From: Pediococcus ethanolidurans
GTDB lineage: Bacteria; Bacillota; Bacilli; Lactobacillales; Lactobacillaceae
DNA: 64,000 nt
Reading direction: 5' to 3'
Assembly: GCF_001437405.1 (NCBI RefSeq)
Contig: NZ_JQBY01000008.1
Location: forward strand, 36,746 to 100,745
The notes beneath the pieces were generated by a model. The model was not told the origin of the DNA. It did not search any database and was given only the letters and a program-made list of their open reading frames with translations. Each line of letters opens with the position of its first letter. Position 1 is the stretch's first letter. Position numbers and translations under genes: made by a program. Shown one piece after another: positions 17,245 through 23,950 of the stretch.

Positions 17245-17323
17245 AAAATCCCACCTTTTCAGTTTAAAATTGAGTTTATATCCTGATTATAGCAGAAAAT
17301 GTTACCGTTTTAACAACCGCAAT

Positions 17324-17370
17324 AAAAAACGTTCATATCATTACTGATTTTCAGTAACAATACAAACGTA
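17324..17370 (-). terminator. Terminator after the acetaldehyde dehydrogenase gene
   Basis: On the minus strand ACGTTtgTAT...TTACTG folds on CAGTAA...ATAtgAACGT around AAAA/AAT, followed by a T6 run. Confidence 0.7.
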
Positions 17371-17386
17371 ATTTCAAAAAACTATT

Positions 17387-18787
17387 TTAGAAATCTAAGC
17401 TTTCATGACGTAATTTTGGTAAGCGTTTGGCAACTGTTTTAATATTCAATAGATCCCAATCTTCCAAGTTATGAGAGATAGAGTTTTTACCCCATGATCC
17501 ACAACCTAAAGTTAATGAAGGCGTGATGTTGTTATACTTATAGCCAATTGCACCTTGAGAAGTTGGTGTGTTAATTAGAATTCGACAAGCATCCATTTCA
17601 AGAGCAAAGCGAGTAATTAAATCATCATCTTCGGTATGCAAGCCAACTGTATGTCCTAAACCACCAAGGTTTAAGCCACGTTTCATTAAATGCATTGCAT
17701 CATCTTGACTAGTAGCCTTAACCATGGTCAAAACTGGTGATAACTTTTCATGAGAAAGAATATAGTCACCGCCAAGTCCATCCATTTCAGCTACTAAGAA
17801 TTTGGCATCCTTAGGACAATCCTCAATACCAGACCATTGTGCAATTGCATAGGCAGATTGACCGGCAACCTTAGGATTGACAGATTCTTTTTCACGATTC
17901 ATAACAGTGTACGCAAAGTTTTCCATGTCTGCTGATTTAACGAAATAAGCACCACGAGCTTTTAAGCCACTTTTTACTTCGTCATAAATATCAGCATCTA
18001 CCACCATGTTTGATTCGGAAGCACAAATCATACCGTTATCAAATGATTTCGATAAAACAATATCATCTAGTGATTGTTTAATATTAGCTGATTTTTCAAC
18101 GTAAACTGGTACGTTACCAGGTCCAACACCTAATGCAGGTTTACCTGTTGAATAAGCTGATTTAACCATCCCAGCACCACCAGTTGCAACAACTGTTGCG
18201 ATACCATCATGATTCATCAAATCAGTTGTAGCAGCCATACTTGGTTTTGTAATCCATTGAACACAGTTCTCAGGAGCACCAGCTTTTACAGCTGCTTCTG
18301 CAATTACCTTTCCTGTTTCGACACAAGTTTTTTGTGCAAATGGATGAAAAGCAAATACAATTGGGTTTCGTGTTTTAATTGCCAACAATGCATTATGAAA
18401 AACAGTTGAACTTGGGTTAGTTACAGGGGTCGCACTTGCAATAACACCAACTGGTTCAGCAATCTTCATAATACCAGTTTCCTTATCATCACTGATAATA
18501 CCAACTGTGCGGTCATTTTTAATTGAATTATAGATATCTTTAGTCGCGAATTGGTTCTTAATAACCTTATCCTCATAAACACCACGACCAGTTTCATCAA
18601 CCGCCATTTTTGCAAGCTTCTGACGAGCATGGTAACCTGCTTCTGCCATTGCGTGCACAATCTTGTCAATTTGTTCTTGATCCATGACACTGAGACGATC
18701 TAAAGCAATATGAGCTTTCTTAACAAGGTCATTGACCATAGCTTGTGGTTCATCAATTGCCTTCTTGTTATCTAAATCTTTAATCAT
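17387..18787 (-). CDS. Acetaldehyde dehydrogenase (acetylating), stand-alone
   Basis: The 466-residue protein corresponds to the aldehyde-dehydrogenase half of AdhE. It has the nucleotide-binding segment ATPVTNPSSTVFHNALLAIK, TGGAGMVKSAYSTGKPALGVGPGN, and the active-site region SFDNGMICASESN with the catalytic Cys. It ends after LRHESLDF, where AdhE would continue into the iron alcohol dehydrogenase; no such domain follows in the next 140 bases. It reduces acetyl-CoA to acetaldehyde using NADH, or runs the reverse, and helps rebalance NADH in heterofermentation. GAGAGGAAG precedes the ATG. Rex-like and cre-like sites lie about 200 bases upstream. Confidence 0.88.
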   Translation of the reverse strand: MIKDLDNKKAIDEPQAMVNDLVKKAHIALDRLSVMDQEQIDKIVHAMAEAGYHARQKLAKMAVDETGRGVYEDKVIKNQFATKDIYNSIKNDRTVGIISDDKETGIMKIAEPVGVIASATPVTNPSSTVFHNALLAIKTRNPIVFAFHPFAQKTCVETGKVIAEAAVKAGAPENCVQWITKPSMAATTDLMNHDGIATVVATGGAGMVKSAYSTGKPALGVGPGNVPVYVEKSANIKQSLDDIVLSKSFDNGMICASESNMVVDADIYDEVKSGLKARGAYFVKSADMENFAYTVMNREKESVNPKVAGQSAYAIAQWSGIEDCPKDAKFLVAEMDGLGGDYILSHEKLSPVLTMVKATSQDDAMHLMKRGLNLGGLGHTVGLHTEDDDLITRFALEMDACRILINTPTSQGAIGYKYNNITPSLTLGCGSWGKNSISHNLEDWDLLNIKTVAKRLPKLRHESLDF

Positions 18788-18981
18788 ATTATATTATTCT
18801 TCCTCTCAGAATGAGTATGTTATTCGCTTCACAATTACAATTGTATCTTTCTAATATTCTTTTGTAAATGCAAATTGATTACATAATCTGAAACTGATAG
18901 AAATCATTGTTCGCTACGTTATCAAAGGATTTGTACTTTGTGAAAAAAAGGATGTCTCATAATTATTGCTACAGATATTGT

Positions 18982-18999
18982 TTGTGAATTTTAGCACAA
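18982..18999. promoter_or_regulatory. Rex-like redox operator
   Basis: TTGTGAATTTTAGCACAA matches the Rex consensus TTGTGAA-N4-TTCACAA at all but two fixed positions. It lies upstream of the acetaldehyde dehydrogenase gene, a typical Rex target class. A nearby TTGTGAAG on the minus strand (19020-19013) may be a half site. Confidence 0.55.
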
Positions 19000-19001
19000 A
19001 A

Positions 19002-19015
19002 AGTAATCGCTTACT
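19002..19015. promoter_or_regulatory. cre-like CcpA site
   Basis: AGTAATCGCTTACT is a near-perfect palindrome with a central CG and agrees with the cre consensus except for its outermost bases. It is adjacent to the Rex-like site and upstream of the acetaldehyde dehydrogenase gene. Confidence 0.45.
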
Positions 19016-19148
19016 TCACAAACTTTTTTATGATTGGTAGAACACTCAATTCGGTCAAAACTATCTAATTATTAAATGGTTCGGTCCAATTTTTTTGGAT
19101 TTTAAAATACTTGCTTACTCTCCATCTCACCCTCCCTGCCTTTTTTTC

Positions 19149-19892
19149 GCTAAGCCTTAGGACAGTTTCACAAGTCAGCCGTAATATGCTAAGTAAGATT
19201 CCTGTGGGATTGCGATCCCATCCTCCAATCACCCTTCTCTGCCTTTTTCGCTAAACTTTAGGACAGTTCCACAAGTCAGTCTTAATAAGCTAAGTAAGAT
19301 TCCTGTGGGATTACGATTCCACCTCCAATCGCCCTTCTCTGCCTTTTTCGCTAAGCCTTAGGACAGTTTCACAAGTCAGTCTTAATAAGCTAAGTAAGAT
19401 TCCTGTGGGATTGCGATCCCACCTCCATCTCGCCCTCTCTGCCTTTTTTCGCTAAACCTTAGGACAGTTCCACAAGTCAGTCTTAATAAGCTAAGTAAGA
19501 TTCCTGTGGGATTGCGATCCCACCTCCATCTCACTTCTCTGCTTTTTTTCGCTAAGAATTAGGACAGTTCCACAAGTCAGTCTTAATAAGCTAAGTAAGA
19601 TTCCTGTGGGATTACGATCCCACCTCCATCTCACTTAGCTTATTAAGACTACCCGACTTGTTCCACTCACTAGTTTTAGGACAGCTCGGCAAAACAAGAG
19701 GCTGAATATAAGCATGACTCCTGCGGGATCGCGATCCCGCCTACGCTACGTCCTTCTCTGTCTTTTTCTCGCTAAGCCTTAGGACAGCTCGGCAAAATAA
19801 GAGACAGACTATAAGCATGACTCCCGCGGGATCGCGATCCCGCCTACGTCACGCTTATAGTCTGTCTCTTACCATTTTGCCTCGCTCACTTT
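19149..19892. repeat. H-family hairpin array 2 (seven copies, two arm types)
   Basis: CGCTAA-C-TTAGGACAG boxes recur about every 100 bases (near 19149, 19249, 19349, 19450, 19549, 19667 and 19769). The first five copies share the arm CACAAGTCAGTCTTAATAAG and a GTGGGATTGCGATCCCAC core; the last two have a different arm (AAGAGACAGACTATAAGC) and a GCGGGATCGCGATCCCGC core. Only the last copy of each type has the complementary right arm (CTTAGCTTATTAAGACT and GCTTATAGTCTGTCTCTT). The array runs into the stop of the gene at 19886. Confidence 0.9.
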
Positions 19893-20416
19893 AACTTTGT
19901 CGGCTTATGCTCCACCGACTTTTGCAACAAACGGATCAATTCTCCCGTCTGCACCTGATCCACAATCATATTCGATGTCACCTGCATCAACTGCTCCGAT
20001 ATATTCTTCGCCACCGTCGTCGTATGCTCCATCCCAATTCTCGCGATCTTCTGATTCACAATATCAATAAATCGATCATACGCCTGCTTTGGATAATCCG
20101 TCGCCGTTATTCGATCAATTCCCGACCTAATCACCACAATCGGAAACGACTGCTTCAACAACGTAATCAACAAAATATCCGCCACCTGCATCACCTGGTA
20201 CTTTTTCTTAGTTGGCGCCACTACCGCCTTTTGCTTCACATAATTATTAATCATCGTTGGCGTAACCGGATCCATTCCCAATGGTCCCGTATACCCCGTT
20301 AAAAGCGCCACCACCTGATCCATATACAGATCAAAGTTTGGTAATTCATCCCAGTGAGGCAGCTTTACTTCCCTAACTGTTTTCAACCAATGATTATACG
20401 ATTCTAATTCGCTCAT
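19886..20416 (-). CDS. DUF1836 family protein
   Basis: About 176 residues. The sequence LPNFDLYMDQVVALLTGYTGPLG, TPTMINNYVKQKAVVAPTKKKYQVMQVADILLITLLKQSF matches the pattern of DUF1836 proteins, which look like MerR-style DNA-binding proteins: the TxxMINNYVK segment resembles a recognition helix. The ATG at 20416 has GAGGTGA five bases before it; an in-frame ATG eleven residues... upstream overlaps the ribosome-binding site and is less likely. Function is not established; a small transcription factor is the best guess. Its 3' end is embedded in the hairpin array. Confidence 0.72.
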   Translation of the reverse strand: MSELESYNHWLKTVREVKLPHWDELPNFDLYMDQVVALLTGYTGPLGMDPVTPTMINNYVKQKAVVAPTKKKYQVMQVADILLITLLKQSFPIVVIRSGIDRITATDYPKQAYDRFIDIVNQKIARIGMEHTTTVAKNISEQLMQVTSNMIVDQVQTGELIRLLQKSVEHKPTKLK

Positions 20417-20566
20417 TTCATTCACCTCGTCCATAGATGTTACCGTAAGTATATCACGATCAGCTAGTTTTTAGAACTAGGTTGACTGTTTACAATCTAT
20501 TTTCATGACGAGACGGGTTAAAATGTGCTATTCTTAAAAAAATACTTATGAATTGAGGCACTTATT

Positions 20567-20902
20567 TTGTTTGAATTTACAAAGAAAAGACGCGTAGCAG
20601 ATGAAGTTAAGGAAATTATCCCCCAGCCAGTCATTGATGGGATCTGGCAAACATTAAAGAAAATGAAAGCTGACAAACTCGTTGTTTCTCCTGTTGTCGC
20701 CTTCGTATTTAGTGATGATTATACAGAAGACACAATTTATGTGATGGGTTTGCAAAACTCCGGTGCCGTTGCTAAAGAATATGACATCGCCTACAAGGGT
20801 GAAAAGAAATTTCTTGGACAAGGAACCATCATCGTAATCAAGGACAAACCCAAAACTATGTCAATGAGTATTAGCGAATTAAATAAGCAGTCAAAGGAGT
20901 AA
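20567..20902 (+). CDS. Small cytosolic protein of unknown function
   Basis: 111 residues, no signal or membrane segment. The middle (LVVSPVVAFVFSDDYTEDTIYVMGLQNSG) looks like a beta-rich fold and the start is basic and helical. The frame opens at TTG (20567) behind TGAGG. The next gene, a lipoprotein, starts ten bases after its stop, and its ribosome-binding site AAAGGAG overlaps the end of this gene, so they form a two-gene operon. I do not recognise the family. Confidence 0.65.
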   Translation: MFEFTKKRRVADEVKEIIPQPVIDGIWQTLKKMKADKLVVSPVVAFVFSDDYTEDTIYVMGLQNSGAVAKEYDIAYKGEKKFLGQGTIIVIKDKPKTMSMSISELNKQSKE

Positions 20903-20911
20903 CAAGTAGTT

Positions 20912-21478
20912 TTGAAAAATCTTAAAAAAGTTGTCTTACTTTTTACACTAAGTTTTTTAGCCATTAGCTTAGCTGGTTGTGGCAAACAAAACACTTCAAA
21001 AAGTTCGGCGGAAAAGACTACTAGTTCAAAAAAAACTCAAGCCTCTAAAAAAGTTATTAAGAAAACCGCTTCTTTGACAGGTCAGCAATTTAAAACACCT
21101 CAAGGAACTTTTACTATCACTGAAAATCATGTTACAGCTTCAGCAACTAAGAATAAACAAGTTTTGATTTTGCGATACACTTTCACAAATACTAGTAGCG
21201 CCCAACTTGTTCCATCAGATTACTGGTATAAATATGTCAAAGCTACCCAAGCTGTTAACGGAAAAGTTAAAAAGTTAAACCAGGGATCCTTACCTTTTTC
21301 AACGAGTACCACTAAAGATGACACGCTTGAAAACTCTTCTGTGAATGAGGTTAAGCCTAACCATACGCTTAACGCTGAAGGATCATGGGAACTTGTCAAA
21401 AATGGACTTCCAGTAAAAGTTCACTTTTACGACTCTCATCAACAACTAATTGCAACACGACAATATGCAACAAAATAA
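20912..21478 (+). CDS. DUF5067-type surface lipoprotein
   Basis: A 188-residue lipoprotein. The signal peptide (about residues 1-23) ends in the lipobox LAGC, so Cys23 should be lipidated. A Ser/Lys/Thr-rich linker (24-50) is followed by a beta-sandwich-like domain with ITENHVTASATKNKQVLILRYTFTNTSSAQLVPSDYW, in the style of DUF5067/immunoglobulin-like proteins of lactobacilli. The frame starts at TTG with AAAGGAG upstream. It is anchored on the outer face of the membrane; the ligand is unknown. A terminator follows. Confidence 0.78.
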   Translation: MKNLKKVVLLFTLSFLAISLAGCGKQNTSKSSAEKTTSSKKTQASKKVIKKTASLTGQQFKTPQGTFTITENHVTASATKNKQVLILRYTFTNTSSAQLVPSDYWYKYVKATQAVNGKVKKLNQGSLPFSTSTTKDDTLENSSVNEVKPNHTLNAEGSWELVKNGLPVKVHFYDSHQQLIATRQYATK

Positions 21479-21486
21479 TTTATTAG

Positions 21487-21534
21487 AAAAAGCAATGATT
21501 CAAATTTTACAGAAAAATGAATCACTGCTTTTTT
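21487..21534 (+). terminator. Terminator after the lipoprotein gene
   Basis: AAAAGCAaTGATTCA pairs with TGAATCActGCTTTTTT. Confidence 0.8.
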
Positions 21535-21570
21535 ATTTTGAAAAATTGAAAGGTTGAATACATTTTTGCC

Positions 21571-21682
21571 TTAGGACGGCTCCGAGTAACAGAAAGGACG
21601 CCATAAGCACGATTCCAGCGGGATTTCATCCCGCATCCATCGCGCTTATGGCGTCCTTTCTTTCGTTACTCGGAGCCCACTT
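21571..21682. repeat. H-family long hairpin 3 (single copy, complete)
   Basis: GGCTCCGAGTAAC, AGAAAGGACGCCATAAGC and a GCGGGAT core on the left are matched on the right by ATCCCGC, GCTTATGGCGTCCTTTCT and GTTACTCGGAGCC, making a stem of about 40 pairs. It carries the TTAGGACGGCTC box at one end and CCCACTT at the other, two bases before the stop of the aldo/keto reductase. This is the clearest complete copy of the family. Confidence 0.9.
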
Positions 21683-21684
21683 CT

Positions 21685-22629
21685 TTATGGCATATCATTT
21701 CCCGCTGCGTAATAAACGTCATACCATTCCTGGCCCGTCAATTCCACATCGCTTCCTGCCAACGATTCCTTAATATGTTGTGGGTTCATCGATCCAACCA
21801 ACACCTGGAACTTCGCCGGATGACGCAAAATCCATGCCGTCGCAATTGCATTCTTTGTCACACCATATTGGTCCGCCAATTCCTGCATCTTCTTATTCAA
21901 CTCTGGGAACTTCGGATTATCAATAAATGGTCCGTTAAAGTTTCCCCATTGATATGGCGACCACGCTTGAATCACAATATCATGAATTCTTGAATACTCA
22001 AGAAATTGTCCATCATGATCCACACCACGATCATCCTGCATATTAGTATGCATTCCAAAATCAATCATATTACTATGCATAATTCCGAATTGTAGTTGAT
22101 TAAACATCAATTTTTGTGAAACCGCGCGTTGCAACATCTCAAATTGCATTGGGTTAAAGTTTGAAACTCCAAAATGACGTACCTTGCCCGCCGTTTGTAA
22201 TTCATCAAACGCTTCCGCAACCTTATCTGGTTCCATCAATGGATCTGGACGATGAAGTAAAACTGAATCCAAATAATCTAAGTTCAAGCTCTCCAATTCA
22301 TGATTAACGGCATCAATAATGTGCTGTTTTGAGAAATTATAACGATTCCCATAAGGTTTGCCAGAACCATCATCGTTACCATTTTGAATACCAACTTTTG
22401 ACTGAATCCACAAATCATCACGACTAACTGATGACTTAGCAAGTGCATCCCGAAAGACAAGATCTGATTTTCCACCGCCATAAATGTCGGCAGTATCAAT
22501 AAAGTTCACACCGTTGTCAACCGCTGTCTCAATCACTTTTGTGGCTGCATCTGTATCTAACGCATCCATACGCATAATACCTAATGCCACATTAGAAACT
22601 TTCTTACCACCAATAACAATCTGTTTCAA
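21685..22629 (-). CDS. Aldo/keto reductase (YdhF-like)
   Basis: About 314 residues in a TIM-barrel aldo/keto reductase. FIDTADIYGGGKSD carries the catalytic Asp and Tyr, QSKVGI the Lys, and LLHRPD the His position. GVSNFNPMQFEML and the C-terminal WILRHPAKFQVLVGSMNPQHIKES fit the NADP-binding end of the YdhF/AKR11-like group. The likely start is TTG at 22629, preceded by AGGAGTGA; the GTG three codons earlier overlaps that site. Substrate unknown. The gene ends at a long H-family hairpin. Confidence 0.86.
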   Translation of the reverse strand: MKQIVIGGKKVSNVALGIMRMDALDTDAATKVIETAVDNGVNFIDTADIYGGGKSDLVFRDALAKSSVSRDDLWIQSKVGIQNGNDDGSGKPYGNRYNFSKQHIIDAVNHELESLNLDYLDSVLLHRPDPLMEPDKVAEAFDELQTAGKVRHFGVSNFNPMQFEMLQRAVSQKLMFNQLQFGIMHSNMIDFGMHTNMQDDRGVDHDGQFLEYSRIHDIVIQAWSPYQWGNFNGPFIDNPKFPELNKKMQELADQYGVTKNAIATAWILRHPAKFQVLVGSMNPQHIKESLAGSDVELTGQEWYDVYYAAGNDMP

Positions 22630-22753
22630 AAGTATCACTCCTAATAAATGAATTTATACATATTCGACTACCAGCTTACCACCTTTTAATTCAAAAAAGA
22701 ATTAATTTGTTACCGTTTGCATTAAGTGATTGTCATTATCATTTTTTGATAAT

Positions 22754-22788
22754 AAAAAGGTCATAACTCAACTAGTCATGACCTTTTA
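22754..22788 (-). terminator. Terminator after the hsp20 gene
   Basis: AAAAGGTCAT pairs with ATGACCTTTT across a loop containing CTAGT; the T run follows on the minus strand. Confidence 0.75.
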
Positions 22789-22803
22789 ACACTACTTTAT
22801 TAA

Positions 22804-23232
22804 TTAGTTAATCGGAATTTGTTTATTACTTTCAAGTTTTTCTTCACTCTTTGGTAAAGTTACTTTTAACACACCGCCATCATATGATGCATTGATCTTA
22901 TCACGATCAACATTTGGAAGATAGAATTGACGAGAGACATTGCTGTAGCTACGTTCTTGACGAATCAAATTACCTTTTTCATCTTTTTGTTCCTTATCAA
23001 CATTGTGTTTGCCTGTGACTGTCAATGTATCATTGTCATAATTCAAAACAATGTTTTCTTTCTTAAAGCCTGGTAATTCTGCTGAAACTTGGTAGTCTTT
23101 TTCATTTTCACGGATGTCTGTCTTCATTGAGCTACCTTCAGTCATTGATTTGAAGAAATTCTTTCCGAAATTATCAAAAAAATCAAGTGGTGCAAAATCA
23201 TCAAAATCTCTATTTCTTAACTCGTTAGCCAT
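22804..23232 (-). CDS. hsp20: Small heat-shock protein Hsp20
   Basis: 142 residues with an alpha-crystallin domain (about 38-128): MKTDIRENEKDYQVSAELPG, YDNDTLTVTGKH, and the end motif GVLKVTLPK. The C-terminal tail has the IPI anchor (KQIPIN). It binds unfolding proteins as an oligomer and passes them to ATP-dependent chaperones. The ATG follows AAAGGAG. A sigma-A promoter and a CIRCE element lie upstream, which points to HrcA control. Confidence 0.95.
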   Translation of the reverse strand: MANELRNRDFDDFAPLDFFDNFGKNFFKSMTEGSSMKTDIRENEKDYQVSAELPGFKKENIVLNYDNDTLTVTGKHNVDKEQKDEKGNLIRQERSYSNVSRQFYLPNVDRDKINASYDGGVLKVTLPKSEEKLESNKQIPIN

Positions 23233-23288
23233 AATTCAAGACTCCTTTTATATAAAATATTTCGTACCTCATTTCCCGGTACAACTAT

Positions 23289-23348
23289 ATAGTAGGACCT
23301 TCTAAAATCGAATGCAAGAATTTAGCACTGTGAACTATGGAGTGCTAA
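23289..23348 (-). promoter_or_regulatory. hsp20 promoter with CIRCE (HrcA) element
   Basis: On the minus strand TTGCAT and TACTAT are spaced by 17 bases (23317-23289). Directly upstream is TTAGCACTC-N9-CAGTGCTAA (23348-23322), which differs from the CIRCE consensus TTAGCACTC-N9-GAGTGCTAA by one base. Confidence 0.85.
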
Positions 23349-23430
23349 TCACATGCTCAATAACGTTGATTCAGAGCCGTTTATCTCATCATTAAAAATT
23401 CTTTTTATCCTTATTTATGTTCTGAAAATC

Positions 23431-23485
23431 AAAAAACAGCCATCTTTAGTTGATTCTAAAATCATCTAAAGATAAGCTGTTTTTA
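23431..23485 (-). terminator. Terminator after the unknown gene at 23493
   Basis: AACAGC..ATCTTTAG pairs with CTAAAGAT..GCTGTT, with a T6 tail on the minus strand. Confidence 0.75.
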
Positions 23486-23492
23486 TACTGAT

Positions 23493-23876
23493 TTAGTAAG
23501 TAATAATCTTGTGAGTTTCGTTAGGTTTGTCTTGAACTTTTAAGTCCAAAGCTTCGCCCAAAATATGCAACGCTTTTTCACGTGTTTTTACTTGATCCAT
23601 GTCAAAGATAATCGATTCAATGGCACCGCCAATGAAATCAAATCGCTCACAGAAAATGTAAGGATCTTCATTATCACGATGATGAAATTCGTCTTCAATT
23701 TTTTCGTAGAATCCTTGGCTCCATAAACGATCTTTCATATCTGGAAAATCGTTCTTTGTAACAAAGCCCTTTTCTTCAATCATATCAGCTGCTTGTTTGA
23801 CGTCTTCTTTATCAAAGTCAATCTTTGCAATCTGTTCTTCATCTGTTTCTACTTTAATTCCATCATCTTTTGCCAT
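23493..23876 (-). CDS. Conserved-looking acidic protein of unknown function
   Basis: 127 residues, strongly acidic, with no membrane segment. The middle holds a cluster of aromatic residues (LWSQGFYEKIEDEFHHRD) and a FDFIGGAIESIIFDMDQ helix. The ATG has AAGGAGATC upstream. It lies between Hsp20 and a P-type ATPase, all on the minus strand but each with its own terminator or leader. I do not recognise it. Confidence 0.7.
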   Translation of the reverse strand: MAKDDGIKVETDEEQIAKIDFDKEDVKQAADMIEEKGFVTKNDFPDMKDRLWSQGFYEKIEDEFHHRDNEDPYIFCERFDFIGGAIESIIFDMDQVKTREKALHILGEALDLKVQDKPNETHKIITY

Positions 23877-23950
23877 TTCTGAGATCTCCTTAATTAATTT
23901 TTACGACCTCATCCTAGCACTACTTTTTAGAATCGTTAAGAAAAAGCGCT

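Noticed and set aside
17387..18787. Truncated adhE pseudogene
   Set aside because: The frame ends cleanly, has a terminator and its own regulated upstream region, and stand-alone forms of this enzyme are known in lactobacilli.
19149..19892. Possible CRISPR array because of the regular spacing near 100 bases
   Set aside because: The whole unit is repeated with no unique spacers, each unit has an internal palindrome, the period is too long, and no cas gene is present.
21571..21682. Ordinary Rho-independent terminator
   Set aside because: The stem is far longer than usual and is followed by no T run on either strand; the ends are repeat boxes.
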